Source: Leifsonia aquatica H1aii (GTDB lineage: Bacteria; Actinomycetota; Actinomycetes; Actinomycetales; Microbacteriaceae). From it: 64,000 nucleotides of DNA. Position numbers and translations under genes: made by a program. This document shows, piece after piece, positions 22,405 through 32,847 of this stretch. Position 1 is the stretch's first letter. Each line of letters starts with the position of its first letter. The stretch covers positions 100,432 through 164,431 of the forward strand of contig NZ_AYMR01000002.1 of the NCBI RefSeq assembly GCF_000633535.1. The letters run 5' to 3'. Below the pieces are notes generated by a model. The model searched no databases, was not told where the DNA came from, and was given only the letters and a program-made list of their open reading frames with translations.

Positions 22405-22426
22405 GTGCGCGCCCGTCGGCGCGCAC
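22405..22426 (+). promoter_or_regulatory. Perfect 9-bp tetraloop hairpin in the leader upstream of trpCBA
   Basis: GTGCGCGCC and GGCGCGCAC flank a CGTC loop. The hairpin lies between the TAGACT box and the GCAGGAG ribosome site at about 22434-22440. No T-run and no Trp-codon leader peptide are present, so it is not a classical attenuator. It could shape mRNA stability or translation. Confidence 0.5.
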
Positions 22427-22444
22427 CCGACGTGCAGGAGTCCC

Positions 22445-22675
22445 ATGAGCACCGAGTCAGTCGAGCCAGGCCACGGTCATTCGCCGGCGGCGTGGACGGC
22501 CGTGATCATCATGCTGGTCGCCTTCGCCATCGGCGCTGTGGCCTTCTTCTTCGACGCGCCGATCATCGTCTGGGCGGCGGCCGGTCTGGCCATCGTGGGT
22601 CTCATCGTGGGCTGGGTCATGAAGCGCGCCGGGTACGGCGTGGGCGGCGACAAGTACACCCCGAAGGGTCACTGA
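22445..22675 (+). CDS. Small two-helix membrane protein, HGHSPAAW family
   Basis: A 76-residue protein with an N-terminal GHGHSPAAWTAV motif, two membrane helices (about residues 19-36 and 39-57) and a YTPKGH end. Proteins of this size and motif occur beside trpC in actinobacteria, but no function is known to me. The ATG has a good GCAGGAG ribosome site, and the stop is 3 bases before the trpC GTG. It is probably a genuine member of the trp transcript. Confidence 0.85.
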   Translation: MSTESVEPGHGHSPAAWTAVIIMLVAFAIGAVAFFFDAPIIVWAAAGLAIVGLIVGWVMKRAGYGVGGDKYTPKGH

Positions 22676-22678
22676 CGC

Positions 22679-23449
22679 GTGCTCGCCGACCTCGTCGCCG
22701 GCGCGCTCGAGGATGCTGAACGGCGGCGTGCCGAGCGTCCGCTCGCCGTCGTCGAGGCCGCCGCTCTCGATCGCGCCCCCGCGCTGGACGCCCTCGCCGC
22801 GCTCGCCCCGGCCGACCGCATCAAGGTCATCGCCGAGGTCAAGCGGGCGAGCCCGTCGCGCGGCTCCCTCGCCGACATCCCCGATCCGGCCGCCCTGGCC
22901 TCCGCCTATGAGACCGGTGGAGCCAGCGCGATCAGCGTCCTGACCGAGGAGCGCCGCTTCCGCGGCTCGCTCGCCGACCTGGAGTCGGTGCGCGCCGCGG
23001 TCTCGATCCCCGTCCTCCGCAAGGAGTTCGTCGCCGAGGCGTACCAGATCTTCGAGGCGCGCGCCGCGGGCGCCGACCTCGTGCTCCTCATCGTTGCGGC
23101 CCTCGACCAGCAGACCCTGGTCTCGCTGCACGACCTGATCGTCCAGCTGGGCATGACCCCGCTGGTCGAGGCGCACACCGAGGACGAGCTGAGCCGTGCG
23201 TTCGACACCGGCGCGAAGCTCGTGGGCGTGAACGCCCGCAACCTCTCCACGTTCGAGCTGGACCGCGATCTGTTCGGCCGCCTGGCCGACCGGTACCCGG
23301 CCGGCACCATCCGCGTCGCGGAGTCCGCCGTCCTCTCGGCGGCCGACGTCGCGCACTACCGGGCGGGGGGCGCGGACGTCGTGCTCGTCGGCGAGGCGCT
23401 CGTCACGAGCGACCCCGTCGCCACGCTCGGCGAGTTCCTGGGAGTCTGA
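22679..23449 (+). CDS. trpC: Indole-3-glycerol phosphate synthase
   Basis: A 256-residue TIM barrel that closes the indole ring. [13 protein letters not shown] carries the catalytic Lys55, and [27 protein letters not shown] and ESAV follow in normal order. It starts with GTG. It is a single-domain TrpC with no fused TrpF, which fits use of a shared HisA/TrpF isomerase (PriA isomerase) encoded elsewhere. Its stop shares a base with the trpB ATG. Confidence 0.96.
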   Translation: MLADLVAGALEDAERRRAERPLAVVEAAALDRAPALDALAALAPADRIKVIAEVKRASPSRGSLADIPDPAALASAYETGGASAISVLTEERRFRGSLADLESVRAAVSIPVLRKEFVAEAYQIFEARAAGADLVLLIVAALDQQTLVSLHDLIVQLGMTPLVEAHTEDELSRAFDTGAKLVGVNARNLSTFELDRDLFGRLADRYPAGTIRVAESAVLSAADVAHYRAGGADVVLVGEALVTSDPVATLGEFLGV

Positions 23450-24660
23450 TGTCCCTCCGTTCCGAGACCGGTCCCTATTTCGGCGACTTCGGCGGCCGCT
23501 TCGTGCCCGAGTCGCTCGTCGCCGCCCTGGACGAACTGTCCGCGGCGTGGGAGGCGGCCAAGGCCGACCCCGCGTTCCACGCGGAGCTCGACGAGCTGCA
23601 GCGCAGCTACACCGGGCGCCCGTCGATCATCACCGAGGTCCCGCGCTTCGCGGAACACGCGGGCGGTGCGCGCATCATCCTCAAGCGCGAGGACCTCAAC
23701 CACACCGGGTCGCACAAGATCAACAACGTGCTGGGCCAGGCCATTCTGACCAAGCGCATCGGCAAGAAGCGCGTGATCGCCGAGACCGGCGCCGGCCAGC
23801 ACGGCGTGGCGACCGCGACCGCCGCCGCCCTCTTCGGCCTGGAGTGCACGATCTACATGGGCGAGGTCGATACCGAGCGCCAGGCGCTGAACGTCGCGCG
23901 CATGCGCCTCCTGGGCGCGGAGGTCATCGCGGTCAAGACCGGCTCGCGGACGCTCAAGGACGCGATCAACGACGCGATGCGCGACTGGGTCACGAACGTC
24001 GAGACCACCAACTACATCTTCGGCACGGTCGCCGGCCCGCACCCCTTCCCCGCGATGGTCCGCGACCTGCAGAAGATCATCGGCGAGGAGGCCCGCGAGC
24101 AGGTGCTCGCGCTGACCGGGCGTCTTCCCGACGCGGTCGCCGCCTGCGTCGGCGGCGGATCCAATGCCATCGGCATCTTCCACGCCTTCCTCGACGACGA
24201 GGACGTGCGCCTCGTCGGCTTCGAGGCCGGCGGCGAGGGGGCGGAGACGCCGCGTCATGCCGCCACCATCACCAAGGGCCGCCCGGGCGTGCTGCACGGT
24301 GCGCGCAGCCTCCTGCTGCAGGACGAGGACGGCCAGACCATCGAGTCGCACTCGATCTCCGCCGGTCTGGACTACCCGGGCGTCGGCCCGGAGCACTCGT
24401 GGCTCGCCGCGATCGGCCGGGCCGAGTACCGGCCCGTGACGGACGCCGAGGCGATGGAGGCACTGCGCCTCCTCAGCCTGACCGAGGGCATCATCCCGGC
24501 GATCGAGTCGTCGCACGCCCTCGCCGGTGCCCTCGTGCTCGCCCGCGAACTGGGCCCGGACGGCATCGTGCTGGTCAACCTCAGCGGCCGCGGGGACAAG
24601 GACATGGAGACCGCCGGACGCTACTTCGGCCTGATCGACGAAGGAGCCGTGCAGTCGTGA
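23449..24660 (+). CDS. trpB: Tryptophan synthase beta chain
   Basis: A 403-residue PLP enzyme that joins indole and serine. HTGSHKINN carries the PLP lysine at residue 90. [10 protein letters not shown] binds the cofactor phosphate, and the start [16 protein letters not shown] is typical of TrpB1. It overlaps trpA (GTGA at 24657-24660), which fits the assembly of the two chains into an alpha2-beta2 complex. Confidence 0.98.
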   Translation: MSLRSETGPYFGDFGGRFVPESLVAALDELSAAWEAAKADPAFHAELDELQRSYTGRPSIITEVPRFAEHAGGARIILKREDLNHTGSHKINNVLGQAILTKRIGKKRVIAETGAGQHGVATATAAALFGLECTIYMGEVDTERQALNVARMRLLGAEVIAVKTGSRTLKDAINDAMRDWVTNVETTNYIFGTVAGPHPFPAMVRDLQKIIGEEAREQVLALTGRLPDAVAACVGGGSNAIGIFHAFLDDEDVRLVGFEAGGEGAETPRHAATITKGRPGVLHGARSLLLQDEDGQTIESHSISAGLDYPGVGPEHSWLAAIGRAEYRPVTDAEAMEALRLLSLTEGIIPAIESSHALAGALVLARELGPDGIVLVNLSGRGDKDMETAGRYFGLIDEGAVQS

Positions 24661-25439
24661 GCCGGGTCGCCGACACCATCGCCCAGCGCAACCGGGAGGC
24701 CGGCGGCGCGCTGATCGGCTACCTGCCCGCCGGGTTCCCCGATCTGCAGACGAGCATCGACGCCGCCGTCGCCCTCGCCGAGAACGGCGTGGACATCATC
24801 GAGCTCGGCCTGCCGTACTCGGACCCCGTCATGGACGGAACCGTCATCCAGGCCGCGACCCAGCAGGCTCTCGCGAACGGCTTCCGCCTGCGCGACGGCA
24901 TCACGGCGGTGCGCGAGATCACGAAGCGCGCCGACGTCCCGGTGCTGGTCATGACCTACTGGAATCCGGTGCTGCAGTACGGCGTCGACCGTTTCGCGGA
25001 CGATCTGGCCGCCGCCGGGGGAGCGGGTCTGATCACGCCCGACCTGATCCCCGACGAGGGCGCCGCCTGGCTGGCCGCATCGGAGCGGACCGGCCTCGAC
25101 CGGGTGTTCCTCGCGGCCCCGACCTCCACCGACGAGCGCCTGCGCCGGACCGTCGAGGCGAGCCGCGGCTTCGTCTACGCCGTCTCCACGATGGGGATCA
25201 CCGGAGCGCGTTCCGACGTGGACGCCGCCGCACGCACCCTCATCGGCCGTCTGCGCGACGCCGGGTCGACCAGCGCCTGCGTGGGCGTCGGGATATCGAC
25301 GGGCGCCCAGGTGCGCGAGGTGCTGGAGTACGCCGACGGCGCGATCGTCGGTTCCGCGCTGGTCAAGGCCCTCGCCGACGGCGGGGTCGAGGCGGTCGCC
25401 CGCACGGCGGCCGAACTGGCGGGTGGCACGGCGCGGTAG
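24657..25439 (+). CDS. trpA: Tryptophan synthase alpha chain
   Basis: A 260-residue TIM barrel that cleaves indole glycerol phosphate to indole. Catalytic Glu49 is in [11 protein letters not shown] and Asp60 follows in VMDGTVIQ, exactly at the family positions. [10 protein letters not shown] and [10 protein letters not shown] supply the flexible loop and phosphate site. It starts at a GTG overlapping the trpB stop. It is the last trp gene; a promoter for lgt follows. Confidence 0.97.
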   Translation: MSRVADTIAQRNREAGGALIGYLPAGFPDLQTSIDAAVALAENGVDIIELGLPYSDPVMDGTVIQAATQQALANGFRLRDGITAVREITKRADVPVLVMTYWNPVLQYGVDRFADDLAAAGGAGLITPDLIPDEGAAWLAASERTGLDRVFLAAPTSTDERLRRTVEASRGFVYAVSTMGITGARSDVDAAARTLIGRLRDAGSTSACVGVGISTGAQVREVLEYADGAIVGSALVKALADGGVEAVARTAAELAGGTAR

Positions 25440-25450
25440 CGCCGTCGTCT

Positions 25451-25456
25451 TAGACT
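25451..25456 (+). promoter_or_regulatory. Putative -10 box (TAGACT) for lgt
   Basis: TAGACT lies 11 bases after the trpA stop and about 57 bases before the chosen lgt start. It is followed by a tetraloop hairpin and then a ribosome site, the same layout as in front of the trpCBA block. Confidence 0.5.
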
Positions 25457-25463
25457 ATGGAGG

Positions 25464-25483
25464 CTGCGCGGCGATCCGCGCGG
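25464..25483 (+). promoter_or_regulatory. Tetraloop hairpin in the lgt leader
   Basis: CTGCGCGG pairs with CCGCGCGG around a CGAT loop (six Watson-Crick G/C pairs, then one T-G wobble and a final C-G). It sits between the TAGACT box and the AAAGGTGAG ribosome site. Confidence 0.45.
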
Positions 25484-25512
25484 CCTGACCGGAACGAAAG
25501 GTGAGTCTTCGG

Positions 25513-26514
25513 GTGTTTGCGACGATGAGCAGCTGGTACGCCAGCATCCCGAGCCCGGGGCCCGAGTGGCAGAACATCCCGATCGACCTCTTCGGGTGGC
25601 ACTGGCGCATCCAGACCTACGCGATCATGATCCTCATCGGGATCGTCGTGGCGGTGCTGTGGACCTCCCGCCGGCTGAGCAAGCGCGGCGGTGAGCCGGG
25701 CGTGGTGCTCGACTTCACCCTGTGGGCGGTCGTCCTCGGCATCATCGGTGCCCGGCTCTACCACGTCTTCACCCACCCCGCCGACTACTTCTACGCCGGG
25801 GCGAACCCCTGGAACGTGTTCGCGATCTGGGAGGGCGGCAACGCCATCTTCGGCTCGCTGCTCGGCGGCGCCGTGGGCGTCGCGATCGCCTCGCGGATCA
25901 CGGGTGTGCGGTTCTGGTCGTTCGCCGATGCGCTCGCCCCGGCCCTGCTCCTCGCCCAGGCGATCGGCCGGCTCGGCAACTACGTGAACCAGGAGTTGTT
26001 CGGCCTGCCGACCAACCTGCCGTGGGGCCTGCAGATCGACGCCGGCAACAAGGCGATCCCGGTCGGCCTCCCCGCCGACACGCTGTTCCAGCCGCTGTTC
26101 CTCTACGAGATCATCTGGAACGTCATCGGCGTCGTCGTCATCCTCTTCCTGGAGCGCAAGCTGCAGCTGCGCTGGGGCAAGGCCTTCGCCGTCTACCTCA
26201 TCTGGTACGGCCTCGGCCGCTCCTACCTGGAGTCGATCCGCATCGACCCCAGCGAATTCAACATCCTCGGGATCCCGACCAACGTCTGGGCGGCCTTCCT
26301 CGCCGTCGTGCTCGGCATCGTGATCTACATCGTGCAGACTCGGCGCCACCCGGGACTCGAGCCGAGCGTCTACCGCACGGGTCGTGAATGGGTGCGCCCG
26401 GATGCTGAGGTAGACTCTGACGACACGGACTCGGATGACGAGGTCCCCGACGAGGACGACGGGGCGCCCGCCGCGTCCACCGGAGCCAAGGCCACAAGCC
26501 CATCGAACGGTTGA
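25513..26514 (+). CDS. lgt: Prolipoprotein diacylglyceryl transferase
   Basis: A polytopic membrane enzyme (about 333 residues) that adds diacylglycerol to the lipobox cysteine of prelipoproteins. The signature GRLGNYVNQELFG, the GARLYHVF region and about seven membrane helices are present, plus an acidic cytosolic tail rich in Asp and Glu. Three in-frame starts exist: GTG 25501, GTG 25513 and ATG 25525. GTG 25513 is preferred because AAAGGTGAG at 25497-25505 lies at good distance. The trpA-lgt-gltB order is common in actinobacteria. Confidence 0.93.
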   Translation: MFATMSSWYASIPSPGPEWQNIPIDLFGWHWRIQTYAIMILIGIVVAVLWTSRRLSKRGGEPGVVLDFTLWAVVLGIIGARLYHVFTHPADYFYAGANPWNVFAIWEGGNAIFGSLLGGAVGVAIASRITGVRFWSFADALAPALLLAQAIGRLGNYVNQELFGLPTNLPWGLQIDAGNKAIPVGLPADTLFQPLFLYEIIWNVIGVVVILFLERKLQLRWGKAFAVYLIWYGLGRSYLESIRIDPSEFNILGIPTNVWAAFLAVVLGIVIYIVQTRRHPGLEPSVYRTGREWVRPDAEVDSDDTDSDDEVPDEDDGAPAASTGAKATSPSNG

Positions 26515-26697
26515 ACCCCGTCGGCTCGCACCACCCGTAACGTCTGTCGAGGCAATCCCGAAAGCATCACCGACCGCACCGAGCCACCGGGCCGCACACA
26601 GCCCGATGAGCGCGGCGGATCCACCACCTTCTCAGGGCCGATGGCGTCCCCGCACAATGCATCCCCACATCCACGACACTGTGAGGACGGTCGAAAG

Positions 26698-29600
26698 ATG
26701 GCGTTCACGCCTCCCCGAACCCGGTTCAGCTCCCTTCCTGCGAAGCAGGGTCTCTACGACCCTGCCGACGAGAAGGACGCCTGCGGTCTCGCCATGGTCG
26801 CGACCCTGCGCGGCACCGCCGGGCACGACATCATCGACGCGGCGCTGCAGGCGCTGCGCAACCTCGAGCACCGCGGCGCGGTCGGCTCGGACGCCGGCAC
26901 CGGAGACGGCGCCGGCATCATCACCCAGGTGCCGGACGCGTTCCTCCGTGCCGTCTCGGGCCTCGAGCTGCCGGCGGCCGGCCGCTACGCGGTCGGCAAC
27001 GCCTTCCTCCCCACCGAGGCGAGCGAGCGCGACGAGGTCAAGCGGGCCGTCGAGGCCATCGCCGCCGAGCAGGACCTGACGGTCCTCGGCTGGCGCGAGG
27101 TCCCGGTGCGCCCGGCCGAGCTCGGCACGCTGGCCCGCGACGCGATGCCGGTGATCGAGCAGCTCTACGTCGCCAGCACCCGCAGTGACGAGCAGGGCGA
27201 GGCGGTGTCCGGCATCGCGCTGGACCGCCAGACGTTCTTCCTGCGCAAGCGTGCCGAGCGCGAGCTCGACCTGTACTTCTCGTCGCTGTCGAGCCGGACC
27301 CTGGTCTACAAGGGCATGGTCACGACCCTCCAGCTCGAGCCGTTCTACCCCGACCTCTCCGACCAGCGCTTCGCCTCGAAGCTCGCCTTGGTGCACTCGC
27401 GCTACTCGACGAACACGTTCCCGTCGTGGCCGCTGGCGCAGCCGTTCCGCATGATCGCGCACAACGGCGAGATCAACACCGTGCAGGGCAACCGCAACTG
27501 GATGCGTGCCCGGCAGTCGCAGCTCGAGAGCGAGCTGCTGGGCGACCTCGCCCCCGTGTTCCCCATCGTCACCCCCGGTGCGAGCGACTCGGCGTCGTTC
27601 GACGAGGTGGTCGAGCTCATCTCGCTCACCGGCCGCTCGCTGCCGCACGCGGTGATGATGATGGTGCCGGAGGCCTGGGAGAACCAGACCGAGATCGACC
27701 CGGTGCGCCGCGACTTCTACGAGTACCACTCGATGCTCATGGAGCCGTGGGACGGCCCGGCCGCGATCGTCTTCACGGACGGCTCCCTCGTCGGGGCGAC
27801 CCTCGACCGCAACGGCCTGCGGCCGGGCCGGTACGTCGTCACGAACGACGGCCTCGTGGTGCTGGCCTCCGAGATCGGCGTGCTCGACATCGAGCCGAGC
27901 CGCGTGGTGCGCAAGGGCCGGCTGCGCCCGGGCCGCATGTTCCTCGTGGACACCGTCGCCGGCCGGCTGATCGAGGACGACGAGATCAAGTCCGAGCTCG
28001 CGGCCGGCGCCCCCTACGGCGAGTGGCTCGACGAGGGACGCATCAACCTCAAGGACCTGCCGGAGCGCGAGCACATCGTGCACACGCCCGCGTCGATCAC
28101 CCGGCGTCAGCGCACGTTCGGCTACACCGAGGAGGAGGTCCGCATCCTCCTCCGGCCGATGGCGACCACCGGTGCCGAGCCGCTCGGCGCGATGGGCTCC
28201 GACACCCCGGTCGCCGTGCTCTCCGAGCGTCCGCGCCTGCTGTTCGACTACTTCACCCAGCAGTTCGCCCAGGTGACCAACCCGCCGCTGGACTCGATCC
28301 GCGAGGAGGTCGTCACCTCCCTGAAGCTCGGTCTCGGCCCCGAGCGCAACCTGCTCTCCGCCGGACCGGAGCACGCCCGCCAGGTCGTCCTCGACTTCCC
28401 GGTGATCGACAACGACGAGCTCGCCAAGATCCAGCACATGGACCCGCGCCCGGGCAGCCGCCTGACGACGACGATCCGCGGTCTCTACCGCTTCGACGCG
28501 GGCACCGACGCCATGGAGCGCCGCCTCGCCGAGATGTGCGACGAGGTCGACGAGGCGATCGAGGCCGGTGCGCAGTTCATCGTGCTCAGCGACCGCGATT
28601 CCAACAAGGACCTCGCGCCGATCCCGTCGCTGCTCATGCTCGCGGCGGTGCACCACCACCTCATCCGCGCCGAGAACCGCATGAAGGTCGGCCTGATCGT
28701 CGAAGCCGGCGACGTGCGCGAGGTGCACCACGTGGCGCTCCTGATCGGCTACGGCGCCTCGGCGATCAACCCGTACCTGGCGATGGAGACCTGCGAGGAG
28801 CTGGTCCGCTCCGGTTTCATCCCGGGAGTGACGCCCGAGAAGGCGGTCAAGAACGTCATCAAGGCGCTCGGCAAGGGCGTGCTGAAGATCATGTCCAAGA
28901 TGGGCATCTCGACCGTGTCGTCCTACGCGGCGGCGCAGGCGTTCGAGGCCGTCGGCCTCAGCCAGGCCTTCGTGGACCGCTACTTCACCGGCACCACGAG
29001 CAAGCTAGGCGGCGTCGGGATCGAGGTCATCGCGGCCGAGAACCTGTCGCGGCACGAGAGCGCGTACCCCGCCGAGAGTGCGATCGTCGCGCACGAGCGC
29101 CTGGCGACCGGCGGCGAGTACCAGTGGCGCCGCGACGGCGCCCCGCACCTCTTCAACCCGGAGACGGTGTTCCGCCTCCAGCACTCCACGCGCACGCGTC
29201 GTTACGACGTGTTCCGGGAGTACACCACGCTGGTGGACGACCAGGCGGAGTCGCTCATGACGCTGCGCGGGATGTTCGCCCTCAAGACCGGTGAGCGCAC
29301 GCCGGTCCCGCTCGACGAGGTCGAGTCGGTCGAGTCGATCGTGAAGCGCTTCTCCACCGGGGCGATGAGCTACGGCTCGATCTCGAAGGAGGCGCACGAG
29401 ACCCTCGCGATCGCCATGAACCGGCTCGGCGCCAAGTCGAACACCGGTGAGGGCGGCGAGGACCTCGACCGTCTGCTCGACCCCGAGCGCCGCAGCGCGA
29501 TCAAGCAGGTCGCGTCGGGCCGCTTCGGCGTCACGAGCATGTACCTCACGCACGCCGACGACATCCAGATCAAGCTCGCGCAGGGCGCCAAGCCCGGTGA

Positions 29601-31275
29601 GGGCGGTCAGCTGCCGCCGACCAAGGTCTACCCCTGGGTGGCGCGCACCCGGCACGCTACGGCCGGCGTCGGCCTCATCTCGCCGCCGCCGCACCACGAC
29701 ATCTACTCGATCGAGGACCTCAAGCAGCTGATCTTCGACCTCAAGCGGGCGAACCCGGGCGCGCGCGTCCACGTGAAGCTCGTCTCGGAGTCGGGCATCG
29801 GCGCGGTCGCCGCCGGCACCGCGAAGGCCCTCGCCGACGTCATCCTGGTCTCCGGCCACGACGGCGGCACGGGCGCCTCCCCGGTCAACTCGCTCAAGCA
29901 CGCGGGCACGCCGTGGGAGCTCGGCCTGGCCGAGACGCAGCAGACGCTGATGCTCAACGGGATGCGCGACCGGGTGGTCGTCCAGGTGGACGGTCAGCTC
30001 AAGACCGGCCGCGACGTGATCGTCGGGGCGCTGCTCGGCGCCGAGGAGTTCGGCTTCGCGACGGCGCCGCTGGTCGTGTCCGGCTGCATCATGATGCGCG
30101 TCTGCCACCTCGACACCTGCCCGGTGGGCGTCGCCACCCAGAACCCGGAGCTGCGCTCCCGGTTCTCCGGCAAGCCGGAGTTCGTCGTGAACTTCTTCGA
30201 GTTCATCGCCCAGGAGGTGCGGGAGTACCTGGCCGAGCTCGGTTTCCGCAGCCTCGACGAGGCCATCGGGCACGCCGAACTGCTCGACGTCGACCGCGCC
30301 GTGCAGCACTGGAAGGCGTCGGGCATGGACCTGTCGCCGATCCTGCACGGTCCGGAGTTCCCGGAGACGGCCCCGCGCAAGCACGGCCGCGACCAGGACC
30401 ACGAGCTCGAACTGCACTTCGACAACCAGCTGATCGACGCCTCCCGCGACGTGCTCGCCAACGGTGGCACGCTGGAGCTGTCGCTGCCGATCCGCAACAC
30501 GGAGCGCGCGGTCGGCACCATGCTCGGCCACGCCGTCACCGTCGCCCGCGGCGAGAACGGCCTCCCGAACGGCTCGATCGACATCACGCTGACAGGGTCG
30601 GCGGGACAGTCGCTCGGCGCCTTCCTGCCGAGCGGCATCACGCTGCGGCTGGAGGGCGACTCCAACGACTACGTCGGCAAGGGCCTCTCCGGCGGCCAGA
30701 TCGTCGTCCGTCCGCCGAAGGAGGCGGTCTTCGCCGCCGAGCGCAACGTGATCGCGGGCAACGTGATCGGCTACGGCGCGACGCAGGGCAGCATGTTCAT
30801 CCGCGGCATCGTGGGCGAGCGCTTCCTGGTCCGCAACTCCGGGGCGACCGCGGTCGTCGAGGGAGTCGGCGACCACGCGCTCGAGTACATGACCGGTGGG
30901 CTCGCCGTCATCCTGGGCGGCACGGGGCGCAACCTCGGCGCGGGCATGTCGGGCGGCACCGCCTACGTGTACGAGCTCAAGGAGGACCGGGTCAACCGCG
31001 ACTCCCTCGCCTCGGGCGAGCTGGAGCTCCTCCCGCTCGGCAGCGCCGACGTGGAGATCGTCCGCGACCTGCTGGAGAAGCATCGGGCGGAGACGGGGTC
31101 GGCCCTCGCCGACCGCCTCCTCGCCGACTTCGATGCGACGGTCGCGAAGTTCGTCAAGGTGCTGCCGCGCGACTACGCGGCCGTGCTGCAGATGCGTCAG
31201 GAAGCCGTCGACGAGGGTCTCGACCCCGACGGCGACATCGTATGGAACCGGATTCTGGAGGTGACGGGCGGATGA
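26698..31275 (+). CDS. gltB: Glutamate synthase large subunit
   Basis: A 1525-residue enzyme that makes glutamate from glutamine and 2-oxoglutarate. A short propeptide precedes Cys29 (KDACGLA), the glutaminase nucleophile. The central and FMN domains follow with GEGGEDLDR and the 3Fe-4S cysteines in [16 protein letters not shown], and the C-terminal beta-helix domain has repeated GG turns. ATG 26698 with GAGGA at 26683-26687 is chosen; an in-frame ATG at 26641 would add 19 residues. The upstream 183 bases hold no other gene. Confidence 0.97.
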   Translation: MAFTPPRTRFSSLPAKQGLYDPADEKDACGLAMVATLRGTAGHDIIDAALQALRNLEHRGAVGSDAGTGDGAGIITQVPDAFLRAVSGLELPAAGRYAVGNAFLPTEASERDEVKRAVEAIAAEQDLTVLGWREVPVRPAELGTLARDAMPVIEQLYVASTRSDEQGEAVSGIALDRQTFFLRKRAERELDLYFSSLSSRTLVYKGMVTTLQLEPFYPDLSDQRFASKLALVHSRYSTNTFPSWPLAQPFRMIAHNGEINTVQGNRNWMRARQSQLESELLGDLAPVFPIVTPGASDSASFDEVVELISLTGRSLPHAVMMMVPEAWENQTEIDPVRRDFYEYHSMLMEPWDGPAAIVFTDGSLVGATLDRNGLRPGRYVVTNDGLVVLASEIGVLDIEPSRVVRKGRLRPGRMFLVDTVAGRLIEDDEIKSELAAGAPYGEWLDEGRINLKDLPEREHIVHTPASITRRQRTFGYTEEEVRILLRPMATTGAEPLGAMGSDTPVAVLSERPRLLFDYFTQQFAQVTNPPLDSIREEVVTSLKLGLGPERNLLSAGPEHARQVVLDFPVIDNDELAKIQHMDPRPGSRLTTTIRGLYRFDAGTDAMERRLAEMCDEVDEAIEAGAQFIVLSDRDSNKDLAPIPSLLMLAAVHHHLIRAENRMKVGLIVEAGDVREVHHVALLIGYGASAINPYLAMETCEELVRSGFIPGVTPEKAVKNVIKALGKGVLKIMSKMGISTVSSYAAAQAFEAVGLSQAFVDRYFTGTTSKLGGVGIEVIAAENLSRHESAYPAESAIVAHERLATGGEYQWRRDGAPHLFNPETVFRLQHSTRTRRYDVFREYTTLVDDQAESLMTLRGMFALKTGERTPVPLDEVESVESIVKRFSTGAMSYGSISKEAHETLAIAMNRLGAKSNTGEGGEDLDRLLDPERRSAIKQVASGRFGVTSMYLTHADDIQIKLAQGAKPGEGGQLPPTKVYPWVARTRHATAGVGLISPPPHHDIYSIEDLKQLIFDLKRANPGARVHVKLVSESGIGAVAAGTAKALADVILVSGHDGGTGASPVNSLKHAGTPWELGLAETQQTLMLNGMRDRVVVQVDGQLKTGRDVIVGALLGAEEFGFATAPLVVSGCIMMRVCHLDTCPVGVATQNPELRSRFSGKPEFVVNFFEFIAQEVREYLAELGFRSLDEAIGHAELLDVDRAVQHWKASGMDLSPILHGPEFPETAPRKHGRDQDHELELHFDNQLIDASRDVLANGGTLELSLPIRNTERAVGTMLGHAVTVARGENGLPNGSIDITLTGSAGQSLGAFLPSGITLRLEGDSNDYVGKGLSGGQIVVRPPKEAVFAAERNVIAGNVIGYGATQGSMFIRGIVGERFLVRNSGATAVVEGVGDHALEYMTGGLAVILGGTGRNLGAGMSGGTAYVYELKEDRVNRDSLASGELELLPLGSADVEIVRDLLEKHRAETGSALADRLLADFDATVAKFVKVLPRDYAAVLQMRQEAVDEGLDPDGDIVWNRILEVTGG

Positions 31276-31325
31276 TGCTGCCTGAACCCGAAGGACGTTG
31301 CGACATGGAGGTGACTGGTGGCTGA
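31272..31325 (+). CDS. Possible 17-codon coupling ORF between gltB and gltD
   Basis: A 17-codon frame starts at an ATG overlapping the gltB stop (ATGA) and ends inside the first codons of gltD. Its last five residues, EVTGG, repeat the GltB C-terminus, and the underlying 19 bases match 16 of 19. It may only be a relic of a small duplication, or it may help ribosomes pass from gltB to gltD. No evidence of a product. Confidence 0.25.
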   Translation: MMLPEPEGRCDMEVTGG

Positions 31326-32775
31326 TCCCAAAGGCTTTTTGAAGACCACGGAGCGGGAGCTCCCCAAGCGCCGCCCGGTCTCCGTGCGGCTCATGGACTG
31401 GAAAGAGGTCTACGAGGCGGGCGATCCGGCGCAGCTGCGCCGGCAGGCCGGCCGCTGCATGGACTGCGGCGTGCCGTTCTGCCACCAGGGCTGCCCGCTC
31501 GGCAACCTCATCCCGGAGTGGAACGACCTGATGTGGCGCGGGGAGGGCCGCCAGGCCATCGAGCGCCTGCACGCGACCAACAACTTCCCGGAGTTCACCG
31601 GTCGGCTCTGCCCGGCCCCCTGCGAGTCCTCGTGCGTGCTCGGCATCAACCAGCCGGCCGTCACGATCAAGCAGGTCGAGGTCTCGATCATCGATCAGGC
31701 GTGGCAGAACGGCTGGGTGCAGCCGCACCCGCCGGAGCGGCTGACCGGCAAGACCGTCGCCGTCGTCGGCTCGGGGCCCGCCGGCCTCGCGGCCGCCCAG
31801 CAGCTCACCCGTGCCGGCCACACGGTGGCCGTCTACGAGCGGGACGACCGCATCGGCGGTCTGCTGCGCTACGGCATCCCGGACTTCAAGATGGAGAAGA
31901 AGCACCTCGAGGCGCGACTGAACCAGATGATGGCCGAGGGCACCCGGTTCCGCGCCGGTGTGAACATCGGCGTCGACATCGCGTGGGACGACCTGCGGGC
32001 GCGCTACGACGCCGTCGTGGTCGCGACCGGCGCCATTGTGCCGCGCGACCTCCCGATCCCCGGCCGCGACCTGGCCGGTGTGCACTTCGCGATGGAGTAC
32101 CTGGTCCAGCAGAACAAGGCGGGCGCCGGCGACGACGTCTCCGGCCAGATCACGGCGGACGGCAAGCACGTCGTCGTGCTCGGCGGCGGCGACACCGGTG
32201 CGGACTGCATCGGCACGGCGCACCGTCAGGGTGCGGCCAGCGTGACGAACCTCGCGATCGGCGTCCAGCCGCCCGCGGAGCGTCCGGACCACCAGCCGTG
32301 GCCCACCACGCCCACCCTCTTCGAGATCCAGTCGGCGCACGAGGAGGGCGGCCAGCGCGAGTATCTCGCGTCCACGGTCGAGTTCCTCGCGAACGAGTTC
32401 GGCGAGGTCCGCGCGCTGCGCGTGGCCGAGACCGAGTACCTCGACGGCCGCCGCGTGCCGAAGGCCGGAACCGAGCGCGAGATCCCCGCCGACCTCGTGC
32501 TCCTCGCCCTCGGATTCACCGGCCCGGAGCAGGACGACCTCTCGAACCAGCTGAACCTCCCGTTCGACCAGCGCGGCAACGTGCAGCGCGACGGGCAGTA
32601 CCAGACCAGCGAGCCGGGCGTCTTCGTGGCGGGCGACGCGGGCCGCGGCCAGTCGCTCATCGTGTGGGCGATCGCCGAAGGCCGGGCGGCGGCAGCCGCC
32701 GTCGACCGGTATCTTGAAGGGGAGACGCAGCTGCCGTCTCCGGTCCGTCCGACCGACCGGGGCATCCTCGTCTGA
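31318..32775 (+). CDS. gltD: Glutamate synthase small subunit
   Basis: A 485-residue FAD protein that passes electrons from NADPH to GltB. Two N-terminal cysteine groups (CMDCGVPFC with CPLG, and CPAPCESSC) bind the 4Fe-4S clusters. VVGSGPAGLAAAQQL is the FAD site and VVLGGGDTGADC the NADPH site. The GTG start is preceded by GGAGGTGA at 31307-31314 at very short spacing. It lies 42 bases after gltB. Confidence 0.97.
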   Translation: MADPKGFLKTTERELPKRRPVSVRLMDWKEVYEAGDPAQLRRQAGRCMDCGVPFCHQGCPLGNLIPEWNDLMWRGEGRQAIERLHATNNFPEFTGRLCPAPCESSCVLGINQPAVTIKQVEVSIIDQAWQNGWVQPHPPERLTGKTVAVVGSGPAGLAAAQQLTRAGHTVAVYERDDRIGGLLRYGIPDFKMEKKHLEARLNQMMAEGTRFRAGVNIGVDIAWDDLRARYDAVVVATGAIVPRDLPIPGRDLAGVHFAMEYLVQQNKAGAGDDVSGQITADGKHVVVLGGGDTGADCIGTAHRQGAASVTNLAIGVQPPAERPDHQPWPTTPTLFEIQSAHEEGGQREYLASTVEFLANEFGEVRALRVAETEYLDGRRVPKAGTEREIPADLVLLALGFTGPEQDDLSNQLNLPFDQRGNVQRDGQYQTSEPGVFVAGDAGRGQSLIVWAIAEGRAAAAAVDRYLEGETQLPSPVRPTDRGILV

Positions 32776-32847
32776 GGTGACCCGACCAGGGCATCACCAC
32801 GAACCGCGCGCCGTCAGGGGCGCACGAACAACGGAGCGAACGAAAGC

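Noticed and set aside
26641..26697. N-terminal extension of GltB from ATG 26641
   Set aside because: It would put 48 residues before the catalytic Cys, has no clear ribosome site, and the His/Pro-rich segment is unlike GltB propeptides. ATG 26698 with GAGGA fits better.
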